Below are positions 45,779 through 53,841 of a stretch of DNA of 64,000 bases, one piece after another. Origin of the DNA: Streptomyces sp. AC512_CC834. Its GTDB lineage: Bacteria > Actinomycetota > Actinomycetes > Streptomycetales > Streptomycetaceae. Under the pieces are notes generated by a model that saw only the letters and a program-made list of their open reading frames with translations, did no database searches and had not been told where the DNA came from. The stretch lies in assembly GCF_019049325.1 (NCBI RefSeq), contig NZ_JAGMUO010000034.1:95620-159619 (forward strand), written 5' to 3'. The position numbers and the translations under genes were made by a program. Every line of letters begins with the position of its first letter. The stretch's first letter is position 1.

Positions 45779-47152
45779 TCAGTCCCGGCCGCGCGCGTGT
45801 TTGAAGCGGGCCAGGCCGTCGCCGAGGTCGATCAGTGGTTGCGGGTAGTTCAGCCGTGCCCGCTCGTCCTCGGGCAGCCGCCACGGCTCGTGCACGCGGG
45901 CGGGAGGCACGTCCCGCAGCTCCGGAACCCAGCGGCGGACGTACGCGCCGTACGGGTCGAAGCGCTTGCCCTGGACCACCGGGTTGAGGACACGATGGGG
46001 GCGGGTGTCCGTGCCGGTGCCCGCGACCCACTGCCAGTTGAGCTGGTTGTTGGTGACGTCGCCGTCCACCAGCAGGTCCAGGAAGTGCCGGGCGCCGATC
46101 CGCCAGTCCACGTACAGCGTCTTCGTCAGGAAGCTCGCCACCAGCAGCCGGGCCCGGTTGTGCATCCAGCCCTCGTGCCGCAACTGGCGCATCGCCGCGT
46201 CCACGACCGGGTAGCCGGTGCGGCCCTCCCGCCACGCCGCGACGTCCTTTGACGCCTCCGCCCCGGTGCGCCACCGGTCGTGCCGGGTGCGGTAGTCCTG
46301 GACGGACGCCTCGGGCCGGGCAGCCAGGACCTGATGGTGGAAGTCGCGCCAGCACAACTGCCGCACGAACGCCTCCGCCCCGGGGCCGCCGTGCTTCCGG
46401 GCCCGCTCGACGAGCTCCACCGGTGACAAGGCTCCGAAGTGCAGAAAGGGCGAGAGACGAGAGGTCGCGTCGCCCGCCATGTCGTCGTGCCGGTCCTCGT
46501 ACGCCGACAGGTCCTCACGGGCCCAGCGGGCGAAGCGGTCCCGTCCCTCGGCCTCCCCGCCGGCGGGCAGCGCCGGCGAGATGCCGGACACCTCCTCGTG
46601 GGAGGGGAGCGGCTCCCCGCGCACGCCGTCGGGCACCCGCACGGTCCGCGGCGCGGGGTGGACGTCCCGCAACCGCTGCGTCGACCAGCGGCGGAAGTAC
46701 GGCGTGAACACGGAGTAGTGGTCGTTGCCCGACGGTGTCACGCTGCCGGGAGCCACAGCGGTGATCACCGCGTCGTGCACGTGCAGCGCCACGCCGCGAT
46801 CGCCGAGGGCCTTGCGCAGCAGCTCCTCACGGCGGTGGGCGTAACGGGTGACTCCCGCGGCGACGTGCACCTCGTCCGCGCCGCACTCGGCGGCGAGCGC
46901 GGCAACCTCCCGGGACACCGGCCCCGTGCGCAGCACGAGCCGGCCACCGCGCCGGCGCAGCGAGCCGTCGAGGTCGCCGAGGCAGTCGGCGAGGAAGGCC
47001 GTCCGGTTCGGCGCGTCGAACCCGGCCGCGTGGACACCGGGATCACGCACGAACAAGGGCACCACCTCGTCGGCCGCCGCGAGCGCGGCGCGCAGCGGCG
47101 GATGGTCGTGCAGACGCAGGTCCGAGGTGAACAGGACGACCGCGACGGTCAT
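45779..47152 (-). CDS. phr: Deoxyribodipyrimidine photolyase (CPD type)
   Basis: Repairs cyclobutane pyrimidine dimers using blue light. The 457-aa enzyme has the N-terminal antenna domain (VVLFTSDLRLHDHPPLRAAL) and the C-terminal FAD domain with RLSPFLHFGALSPVELVERA, FVRQLCWRDFHH, GYPVVDAAMRQLRHEGWMHN then RARLLVASFLTKTL, and NNQLNWQWVAGTGTDTRPHR. Streptomyces class I photolyases use an 8-HDF (deazaflavin) antenna. It is the upstream partner of the PhrB-like gene. Confidence 0.93.
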   Translation of the reverse strand: MTVAVVLFTSDLRLHDHPPLRAALAAADEVVPLFVRDPGVHAAGFDAPNRTAFLADCLGDLDGSLRRRGGRLVLRTGPVSREVAALAAECGADEVHVAAGVTRYAHRREELLRKALGDRGVALHVHDAVITAVAPGSVTPSGNDHYSVFTPYFRRWSTQRLRDVHPAPRTVRVPDGVRGEPLPSHEEVSGISPALPAGGEAEGRDRFARWAREDLSAYEDRHDDMAGDATSRLSPFLHFGALSPVELVERARKHGGPGAEAFVRQLCWRDFHHQVLAARPEASVQDYRTRHDRWRTGAEASKDVAAWREGRTGYPVVDAAMRQLRHEGWMHNRARLLVASFLTKTLYVDWRIGARHFLDLLVDGDVTNNQLNWQWVAGTGTDTRPHRVLNPVVQGKRFDPYGAYVRRWVPELRDVPPARVHEPWRLPEDERARLNYPQPLIDLGDGLARFKHARGRD

Positions 47153-47194
47153 GGTGACGCTCCTACGGGTGGTGCGCTGAGGGACTGGCCCTTA

Positions 47195-47221
47195 TCTCGT
47201 CTGTCTCGTCTATCTCGTCGG
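47195..47221 (-). repeat. 9-bp tandem repeat at the end of the DUF2867 gene
   Basis: Three units TCTCGTCTG, TCTCGTCTA, TCTCGTCGG cover the stop codon (47210-47212) and the spacer before the photolyase gene. Confidence 0.75.
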
Positions 47222-48781
47222 ACTTCTCCTGCCACGCCGCCCTCGGATGCGGCCCGCACCCGACGGGTCCCCGCGTGCGCCCAGGCCCTTGGCCGCGGCC
47301 TGGGTGATGTTGCGGGCCATGCCGCCGAACACGACGGCGTGGAACGGGGAGACGGCCCACCAGTAGGCGTGGCCGAGCAGCCCCCTGGGGTGGAACAGGG
47401 CGCGTTGCCGGTAGCGCGTACGGCCCGCGTCGTCCGTCTCCGCGAACATCTCCAGCCACGCGAGGCCGGGCAGTCGCATCTCCGCCCGCAGCCGCAGCAG
47501 GCGGCCCGGCTCGATCTCCTCCACCCGCCAGAAGTCCAGCGAGTCACCGACCCGCAGTCGCTCGGCGTCCCGTCGGCCGCGGCGCAGTCCGACGCCGCCG
47601 ACGAAACGGTCCAGCCAGCCCCGAACCGCCCACGCCAGTGGGAAGGAGTACCAGCCGTTGTCTCCGCCGATGCCCTCGATCACCTTCCACAGCGCCTGAC
47701 GGGAGGCGTCGACCGGCAGTTGCCGTACGTCCTCGTAGAGGCTGCCGCCGGACCAGTCCGGGTCGGTGGGCAGGGGATCGCTGGGAGCCCCGGGCACGGC
47801 GGCGGACGACCAGCGGGTGGCTACCTGCGCCTCCCGCACCCGCCGCAGGGCAAGGGCCAGCGCCTCGTCGAAGGGCAGCGGGCGCCCCGGCAGATCGGGA
47901 ACGTAGCGGGCGATGTCGTGCTCGTGGCACACCACCTCGTGCCGCAGCGACTCCGTCAGGGGCCGGGCGAGCGAGGCCGGCACCGGGGTGACGAGTCCGA
48001 CCCAGTGACTGGACAAACGAGGCGTGAGCACCGGTACGGGCACGATCCTCCGGCGCCTGAGCCCGGCCACGGCGGCGTACCCGTCCATCATGTCCCGGTA
48101 GGTCAGGACGTCCGGGCCGCCGATGTCGAACGCCCGGTCCACGTCGTCCGGCATGGTGGCCGAACCGACGAGGTAGCGCAACACGTCCCGTACGCCGATG
48201 GGCTGCGTGCGGGTGTGCACCCAACTCGGTGTCACCATGACCGGCAGACGCTCGGTCAGGTAGCGCAGCATCTCGAACGACGCCGAACCCGAGCCGATGA
48301 CGACCGCCGCCCGCAGCACGGTTGCCGGGACCGGGGAGTCGAGGAAGACACGTCCGACCTCCGCCCGGGACCGCAGGTGCGGGGAGAGCGTCTGCTCGGA
48401 CACGCCCCGGGGAGTGAGGCCGCCCAGGTAGACGATCCTGCGTACTCCCGCCTCGTGCGCCTGCTCGGCGAAGACTCTGGCCGCCCGGCGGTCGGTGTCC
48501 TCGAATCCGGAACCGCTGCCGAGTGCGTGCACCAGGTAGTACGCGACGTCGATCCCGCGCAGGGCCGCGGCGACCGACCGGGCGTCCGTGACATCTCCTC
48601 GGACCGTCTCGGCCTCTGCCGACCAGGGATGGTCGCGGAGTTTTCGGGGGGAGCGGGCCAGACACCGGACCCGGTGGCCGGCCTCCAGCAGTTCCGGCAC
48701 CAGACGCCCGCCGACATAGCCGGACGCTCCGGTCACGAGGCAGTGCAACCCGCCCGGGACGGCCTGTCCGTCGGTTCCCAT
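47210..48781 (-). CDS. NAD(P)-binding SDR-type protein with DUF2867 domain
   Basis: A 523-aa fusion. The N-terminal extended-SDR domain (about 10-300) has the nucleotide loop CLVTGASGYVGGRLVPELLE and the GIDVAYYLVHALGSG segment typical of this group. The C-terminal part (about 335-500) is DUF2867, a START-like lipid-binding fold (WYSFPLAWAVRGWLDRFVGG, RHPRGLLGHAYWWAVSPFH-like helix). The reaction is unknown. It is encoded directly upstream of phr in many actinobacteria and is probably part of the light/oxidative-stress set. The 250 bp before it (48782-49032) hold its promoter region, with no gene seen. Confidence 0.8.
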   Translation of the reverse strand: MGTDGQAVPGGLHCLVTGASGYVGGRLVPELLEAGHRVRCLARSPRKLRDHPWSAEAETVRGDVTDARSVAAALRGIDVAYYLVHALGSGSGFEDTDRRAARVFAEQAHEAGVRRIVYLGGLTPRGVSEQTLSPHLRSRAEVGRVFLDSPVPATVLRAAVVIGSGSASFEMLRYLTERLPVMVTPSWVHTRTQPIGVRDVLRYLVGSATMPDDVDRAFDIGGPDVLTYRDMMDGYAAVAGLRRRRIVPVPVLTPRLSSHWVGLVTPVPASLARPLTESLRHEVVCHEHDIARYVPDLPGRPLPFDEALALALRRVREAQVATRWSSAAVPGAPSDPLPTDPDWSGGSLYEDVRQLPVDASRQALWKVIEGIGGDNGWYSFPLAWAVRGWLDRFVGGVGLRRGRRDAERLRVGDSLDFWRVEEIEPGRLLRLRAEMRLPGLAWLEMFAETDDAGRTRYRQRALFHPRGLLGHAYWWAVSPFHAVVFGGMARNITQAAAKGLGARGDPSGAGRIRGRRGRRSPTR

Positions 48782-49032
48782 GGTCGCTTCCTCCAGGTAC
48801 TCGTCGCCGTTGCCGTCCCTGTCCCCCGATCATGGCCGCGACACCGTGACCACGCCCGTCGAGGTGAAGCGGCCGGAGTCGGCGACGGGAAAGCCGGACC
48901 CGGGTCGTGCGTGAGCGCCGGCTCTCCGTCCGCTGCATCGCGTGTCGTCGGCCGGCCACACCGGCCCTCACGCGGACACTTCGGGCGCTGCCGGGCCGGC
49001 GGATGCGGGGCGCCGGGATCGATCCGACGGGA

Positions 49033-49950
49033 TCAGCCGGGCGGCACACCGGGGGTGCGGGCGGCGGCGTCGGCCCGCCCGCCGGCGCCGAGCAGTCCCG
49101 TGGCCTCGAAGGTCTCGGCGGCGGCGAGACGGGGCAGTTCACGTCGCGACAGCATGGTGACGACCGGTGGCATCGCCGCCCGCACGAGTTGGGTCGACCG
49201 CAGCCAGCGGGGTACGTAGACGGCCGGCCGGCGTCGTTCCATCGAGTCGACCAGCCGCCCCGCCACATGGGCGACTGGATAAACCTTGCGCGCCGGTGGC
49301 GGCATGTGTCCCCGTAGTTCCCGCAGCACCGCGTGCGCGTCGGCGTCCCGGACCATGTCGGTGTCCGTCCAGTTGATGTAGGCGATTCCCACCCCCACGC
49401 GCTGGTGGGCCAACTCCGCCCGCAGGGAGTGGGCGAACGACTCGACACCCGCCTTCGACGCGCAGTAGGCGCTCATCATCGGCGCGGCACCGATGGACGC
49501 GAGCGACGCCACTTGGAGGAAGAACCCGCGCGTGGCGAGCAGGTCTCCCATGAACGTCCGGGCGGTGGTGGCGCTGCCGATCAGGTTCACCTCCACCACC
49601 CGGCGCCAGAGGGCGGGGTCGGACTCGGCGAACGGCCCGCCCTCGGCCAGACCCGCGTTGGCCACCACGAGGGCCGGGGGCCCCAGCCGCCTCCTGATGT
49701 CCGCTCCGGCCCGGGCCATGCGCCCGTCGTCCGTGACATCGACCTCCCAGCACTCGGCGGCACCGGGCGGCAGCGAGTCCCGGACGCGCGCCAGCGTTCC
49801 CTCCTCACGGCCCAGAAGCGCCACTCTCGCTCCCCGCCCGGCCAGGTCCCTGGCCATCGCCTCTCCCAGACCGCGCGCCGCTCCGGTCACGACAGCGATC
49901 CGGCCCCGCAATGGGCTTCCACCGCACTCTCGGCTTCCGGCGACCCGCAT
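49033..49950 (-). CDS. Short-chain dehydrogenase/reductase
   Basis: A 305-aa classical SDR with TGAARGLGEAMARDLAG (cofactor), VANAGLAEGGPF and catalytic Ser/Tyr/Lys in LASIGAAPMMSAYCASK. The C-terminal extension (about 215-305, ERRRPAVYVPRWLRSTQLVR) contains a hydrophobic segment and resembles SDRs acting on membrane or lipid substrates. The ATG is preceded by GGAGAGGAG. It lies 42 bp after the MMPL transporter stop on the same strand, so it is probably co-transcribed with it. Substrate unknown. Confidence 0.85.
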   Translation of the reverse strand: MRVAGSRECGGSPLRGRIAVVTGAARGLGEAMARDLAGRGARVALLGREEGTLARVRDSLPPGAAECWEVDVTDDGRMARAGADIRRRLGPPALVVANAGLAEGGPFAESDPALWRRVVEVNLIGSATTARTFMGDLLATRGFFLQVASLASIGAAPMMSAYCASKAGVESFAHSLRAELAHQRVGVGIAYINWTDTDMVRDADAHAVLRELRGHMPPPARKVYPVAHVAGRLVDSMERRRPAVYVPRWLRSTQLVRAAMPPVVTMLSRRELPRLAAAETFEATGLLGAGGRADAAARTPGVPPG

Positions 49951-49992
49951 GAAACGGCTCCTCTCCAGGGGATGCCGACGGCCCGGCCCACG

Positions 49993-52107
49993 CTAGAGGC
50001 GGTGCGGGCCCTCGGCACGTCGGGCGTCGTCGTGGGAGAGCGCACTGGGCCACCAGGCCCGGGGCCCGATGTCGATCATGAGCGCCGGTACCAGCAGCGA
50101 GCGGACCACGAGGGTGTCGAGGAGCACCCCGAAGGCCACGATGAAGGCGATCTGTACCAGGAAGGCCAGGGGGATGACCATCAGCGCCGTGAACGTCGCG
50201 GCGAGCACCACACCCGCAGAGGTGATCACCCCGCCGGTCGTGGTCAGCCCGCGCAGCACCCCCTGCCGCGAGCCGAGTGTGAGCGCTTCCTCCCGCACCC
50301 GGGACATCAGGAAGATGTTGTAGTCGACGCCGAGAGCCACCAGGAACACGAAGCCGTAGAGGGGGACGGACGCATCCGTCCCGCTGAACCCGAAAAGATG
50401 CTTGAAGACGAGCGACGAGACACCCAGCGTCGCCAGGAAGTTGAGCGCGACGGTCGCCACCAGCAGCACCGGTACGAGAAGGGAGCGGAGCAGCAGAATC
50501 AGGATGAGGAGAATGATGCCGAGGACCACGGGGACGATCACCGTCCGGTCGTGGGCGGCGGTCTCCTGGGTGTCGTACTGCTGTGCCGTGTACCCGCCGA
50601 CCAGCGCGTCGGCCCCCGGGACGGCGTGCAGGTTCTCGCGCAGCCGCTCCACGGTCTCCTTGGCCGCGTCGCTGTCGGCCGCGGCCTTGAGGGTGGCGTC
50701 GATGCGGACGCGCCCGTCCACGACCTGGGGCTCACCGGCCCCGGGACGTCCCGAGGCGGAGACCGCGCTCGCCGACGCCACGCCCTCGGTGTCCTTCGCG
50801 GCGGCGGTCACCGCGTCGGCACGGTCCGCGTCGGCGATGATCACCGCGGGATTGCCCGAGCCTCCGGGGAAGTGCTGACCGACCGTCTCCTGGGCGGCGA
50901 CGGAGGGGGCGTCGTTGACGAAGATCTCGTCGAGAGGCACGCCCCTGGCGGACAGCGTGGGGGAGAAGGCCGCGAGGGCGGCGAGGAAGAGCGCGGTCAC
51001 GGCCCAGGTGAGGCGGGGCCGGGCGTTCACTCTTGCCGCGACCCGGCGCCACACCGAGTGGCCCTCCACGGAAGCGTCCTTTGCCTTCGGGTGGGTGGGC
51101 CAGTAGGCGGTACGACCCAGCAGGGCCAGGACGGCCGGCAGGAAGGTGAGCGTGGTGAGCACGGCGCAGACGATGCCGATGGCACCCACCGGCCCGAGGG
51201 CGCGGTTGTTCGTGAGATCACTGGCGAGCAGAGCCAGCAGCCCGAGCGCCACGGTGGCGGCGCTGGCGGTGATCGCGCCGAAGGACCGCCGCACCGCTGC
51301 CACGGCGGCCGCGACGCGGTCACCCCGCACGCCGAGTTCCTCCCGGAAACGCGCGGCCAGCAGAAGCGCGTAGTCAGTGGCGGCACCGATCACCAGGATG
51401 GACAGGATGCCCTGCACCTGGCCGTCGACCCTCACCACGTCCCGCTCCGCCAGCGCGTACACCACGGCACACGCCAGTCCCAGGGCGAAGACCGAGCCGA
51501 GGATGATCAGGAACGGCAGCAGGACACTGCGGTAGACGAGCAGAAGGATCACCAGCACGGCGGCGAGTGCCACCCCCAGCAGGAGTCCGTCGATGCCCGC
51601 GAACGCGTCCGAAAGGTCGGCCTGGCTGGCCGCCGGTCCGGCGATTTGGGCCTCGGTGTCCGGCACTCTCTGCGCCGCCGCGCGCACCTCGTCGAGCACC
51701 GTGGGCAACTCGTCGCCCAGGTCGGGCCGGAGTTGGACGACCGCCTGCAACGCCTGACCGTCTTCGGAGAGCAGGGCCGGCGACGGCCGGCCGACCACGC
51801 CGGTACTTCCGTCGAGTGTTCCCACGGCGTCCGTGGCCGCCGCCCGCTGTGCCGCCGTGATCCGGTCCCCGTCCGCCGTCCACACCACGATGGCCGGCAG
51901 GGTCTCGGACTGGTCGAACGCCTCACGCGCCTTGAGTACCCGTGTCGACTCGGCGCTCTGCGGCAGGAAGGCGGCCTGGTCGTTGGTGGCGACCTCGCCC
52001 AGCTTGCCCGCGTACGGCCCGAGGGTGCCTCCCACACCCAGCCAGACCAGCAGCAGAACGAGGGGTACGAGCCACCGGGCCCAGCGCGGTGCGGTTCTCA
52101 TGAGCAT
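49993..52107 (-). CDS. MMPL/RND-type exporter
   Basis: A 704-aa membrane transporter with about 12 membrane segments in two halves, each with a large extracellular loop after the first span. MMPL signatures are LSILVIGAATDYALLLAARF and YGFVFLVALGVDYNIFLMSR, containing the D-Y pairs of the proton relay, and the paired GAITASAATVALGLLALL and GGVITSAGVVLAATFTALMV helices. It probably exports lipids or drugs. I place the start at ATG 52107 (or 52101, with GGGGA upstream); the longer frame to 52149 would start inside the MarR operator. It is divergent from the MarR gene. Confidence 0.88.
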   Translation of the reverse strand: MLMRTAPRWARWLVPLVLLLVWLGVGGTLGPYAGKLGEVATNDQAAFLPQSAESTRVLKAREAFDQSETLPAIVVWTADGDRITAAQRAAATDAVGTLDGSTGVVGRPSPALLSEDGQALQAVVQLRPDLGDELPTVLDEVRAAAQRVPDTEAQIAGPAASQADLSDAFAGIDGLLLGVALAAVLVILLLVYRSVLLPFLIILGSVFALGLACAVVYALAERDVVRVDGQVQGILSILVIGAATDYALLLAARFREELGVRGDRVAAAVAAVRRSFGAITASAATVALGLLALLASDLTNNRALGPVGAIGIVCAVLTTLTFLPAVLALLGRTAYWPTHPKAKDASVEGHSVWRRVAARVNARPRLTWAVTALFLAALAAFSPTLSARGVPLDEIFVNDAPSVAAQETVGQHFPGGSGNPAVIIADADRADAVTAAAKDTEGVASASAVSASGRPGAGEPQVVDGRVRIDATLKAAADSDAAKETVERLRENLHAVPGADALVGGYTAQQYDTQETAAHDRTVIVPVVLGIILLILILLLRSLLVPVLLVATVALNFLATLGVSSLVFKHLFGFSGTDASVPLYGFVFLVALGVDYNIFLMSRVREEALTLGSRQGVLRGLTTTGGVITSAGVVLAATFTALMVIPLAFLVQIAFIVAFGVLLDTLVVRSLLVPALMIDIGPRAWWPSALSHDDARRAEGPHRL

Positions 52108-52129
52108 CCCCAGCAGTGGAAGAGTTAAG

Positions 52130-52169
52130 TCAATGAATGAGTATCTCAATCATTGAGTGATCCTATACT
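52130..52169. promoter_or_regulatory. MarR operator and divergent promoters
   Basis: A near-perfect 27-bp dyad at 52130-52156 has arms TCAATGA-N-TGAG and CTCA-N-TCATTGA around TAT. Next to it TATACT (52164-52169) lies six bases before the MarR ATG, a leaderless promoter. On the other strand the dyad would cover the exporter promoter. This is the classic layout for a MarR repressor controlling itself and an exporter. Confidence 0.7.
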
Positions 52170-52175
52170 AGAGCC

Positions 52176-52685
52176 ATGAGCGGCCCAGGAGTCCCTTCGA
52201 GACCTCTTCCGGAAGAAGACCCGACAGGGTTGCAGTCCTTCGCCGTCCTGCTGCGACAGATGAACAGCGAGTTCAATCGCCTCGCCCACGAATTCGCCCA
52301 GGCGCACGACTTGCACCTCACCGATGTCCAGGCCCTGATCGCCATCCTGGACGCCGACCCGAACGGTCGGGACGAGCCCATGACACCCAGCCGTCTGCGC
52401 AAGCAGCTCAACCTGACGTCCGGCGCCGTCACCGCGTGCCTCGACCGGCTGGAACGGGCAGGACACATCCACCGGGTCAGGGCCACCGACGACCGCCGCG
52501 TCATCCACCTGCACTTCGCCGCCGCCGCGAGAGGTATGACCAGCGAGTACTTCCGCCCGCTCGCGCAAAGCACCGACACCGCGCGCAGCCGCTTCACGGC
52601 CGAGGAGCTCACGGTGATCGTCCGCTTCCTCGGGGAGATGAACCGGGAACTCGTTCTGCTGCGTCAGTCGTGGCCCATGGGCTGA
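52176..52685 (+). CDS. MarR-family transcriptional regulator
   Basis: A 169-aa winged-helix repressor. Dimerisation helices flank the wHTH at about 65-115 (MTPSRLRKQLNLTSGAVTACLDRLERAGHI then HRVRATDDRRVIHLHF, the wing with the family D-x-R motif). It is divergent from the MMPL exporter with the dyad between, so it likely represses the exporter until a ligand binds. Its 3' end overlaps the convergent kinase gene by 22 bp. Confidence 0.9.
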   Translation: MSGPGVPSRPLPEEDPTGLQSFAVLLRQMNSEFNRLAHEFAQAHDLHLTDVQALIAILDADPNGRDEPMTPSRLRKQLNLTSGAVTACLDRLERAGHIHRVRATDDRRVIHLHFAAAARGMTSEYFRPLAQSTDTARSRFTAEELTVIVRFLGEMNRELVLLRQSWPMG

Positions 52686-53626
52686 ACGCCGGCGGGCACG
52701 GTCAGCCGCACCTCGGTCCCGCCCCCGCGCGCGGGGCCGACGACCAGGTCGGCGCCGATCAGCAGGGCGCGCTCACGCATGCCGCGGATGCCCGCTCCCT
52801 CGGCCTCCTCGGAGCCGTCGACGCCGCGGCCGTCGTCGCGCACCCGGAGTTCGACGGCGTCCCCGGCACGCTCCAGGGTGAGGAGCACCACACGTGCGTC
52901 GGCGTGCCGGGCCGCGTTGGTGAGGCCCTCCTGCGCGACCCGGTAGAGGACGAGATCCGCGTTGTCGCCGAGGTCGGGCAGGCCGGAGGCGATGTCGTGG
53001 CGCACGGTCAGCGACGGGCCGGTGAACTCGTCCGCCAGTGATCGCAGCGCGCTGGTCAGGCCCAGTTCTTCCAGGACCCCCGGGAGCAGGCGGCGGGCGA
53101 TGCGGCGGATCTCGTCCAGGCTGGACCGGGTGGTCTCCTGCACCTGCGAGAGCTGCGCCCGCACCGGTCCGGGCGCCTGGTCCGCGACCCGTTTGAGGTC
53201 CAGCAGCACGGCGGCGAGGGTCTGTCCCACCTCGTCGTACAGCTCCTGGGCGACACGGTGGCGCTCCGACTCCTGCGCGCTCAGCGTCCGGGCGGCGCTC
53301 AGCGCGCGTTCGGCCTCCAGCCGGTCGAGCATGGTGTTGAAGGTGGTGATCAGCTCGGCGATCTCACCGTCGCCGTCCACCTTCGGACGGACCCGCGGCC
53401 GCAGCAGGTCCGTGGTCGTCATGGCGCGCGCGAGCTGCCGCAGCGGCCCGAGACCGATTCGCAGCAGCAGGACGTTGGCGATCAGTATCACCACGAGACC
53501 CACCGTGAGGATCGCCGCCTCGGTCAGCAGCACGGGCGTCGACACGGTGACCGGTCCCAGCAACAACGCCGTCGCGGCGACCAGCACCACGGCGTTGAAC
53601 AGCGAGATCCTCCAGAACAAGGGCAC
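52664..53626 (-). CDS. Histidine-kinase-like protein lacking the phosphoacceptor His
   Basis: A 320-aa membrane protein of the NarL-type kinase class. It has two membrane helices (about 8-27 and 33-55), a HAMP-like linker, a HisKA_3 dimerisation helix and an HATPase (VLYRVAQEGLTNAARHA, DDGRGVDG, GIRGMRERALLIGA). The invariant His of RVAQELHDEVGQ is Tyr here: residue 130 is encoded TAC at 53239-53237. The ATPase motifs look intact, so it may bind ATP but cannot phosphorylate a partner in the standard way. No response regulator gene is adjacent. GTG 53626 is preceded by GAGAGG. Confidence 0.83.
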   Translation of the reverse strand: MPLFWRISLFNAVVLVAATALLLGPVTVSTPVLLTEAAILTVGLVVILIANVLLLRIGLGPLRQLARAMTTTDLLRPRVRPKVDGDGEIAELITTFNTMLDRLEAERALSAARTLSAQESERHRVAQELYDEVGQTLAAVLLDLKRVADQAPGPVRAQLSQVQETTRSSLDEIRRIARRLLPGVLEELGLTSALRSLADEFTGPSLTVRHDIASGLPDLGDNADLVLYRVAQEGLTNAARHADARVVLLTLERAGDAVELRVRDDGRGVDGSEEAEGAGIRGMRERALLIGADLVVGPARGGGTEVRLTVPAGVQPMGHD

Positions 53627-53714
53627 CCGGTACCGCCTCTCCGCCGTTCAGTCGTTCGCAGCAGCGTCCGCGACGGACGGCCCGGAGTCCATCGGTTCCG
53701 GCACCCATTTCATC

Positions 53715-53764
53715 CACCACCACGCACCACCACGCACCACCACGCACCACCACGCACCACCACG
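53715..53764. repeat. 10-bp tandem repeat, five perfect copies
   Basis: CACCACCACG is repeated five times without change in the 215-bp spacer between the degenerate kinase and the giant glycosidase-phosphatase gene. The rest of the spacer holds only the hairpin at 53771-53802. Confidence 0.93.
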
Positions 53765-53770
53765 CACCAC

Positions 53771-53802
53771 CGCCGCCGTGCGGCTGTGCCGTCACGGCGG
53801 CG
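53771..53802 (-). terminator. Hairpin downstream of the giant GH92-PAP2 gene
   Basis: CGCCGCCGTG (53771-53780) pairs with CACGGCGGCG (53793-53802) around a 12-base loop, 40 bp after the stop codon of the minus-strand gene. Confidence 0.5.
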
Positions 53803-53841
53803 GCGGTGCGCCTGTCGGGGGTCAGCGGGAGACCGCCGAGC

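Noticed and set aside
53711..53776. Poly-His-coding region or CRISPR-like array
   Set aside because: It lies between two genes; a 10-bp simple repeat without spacers and not part of a supported frame.
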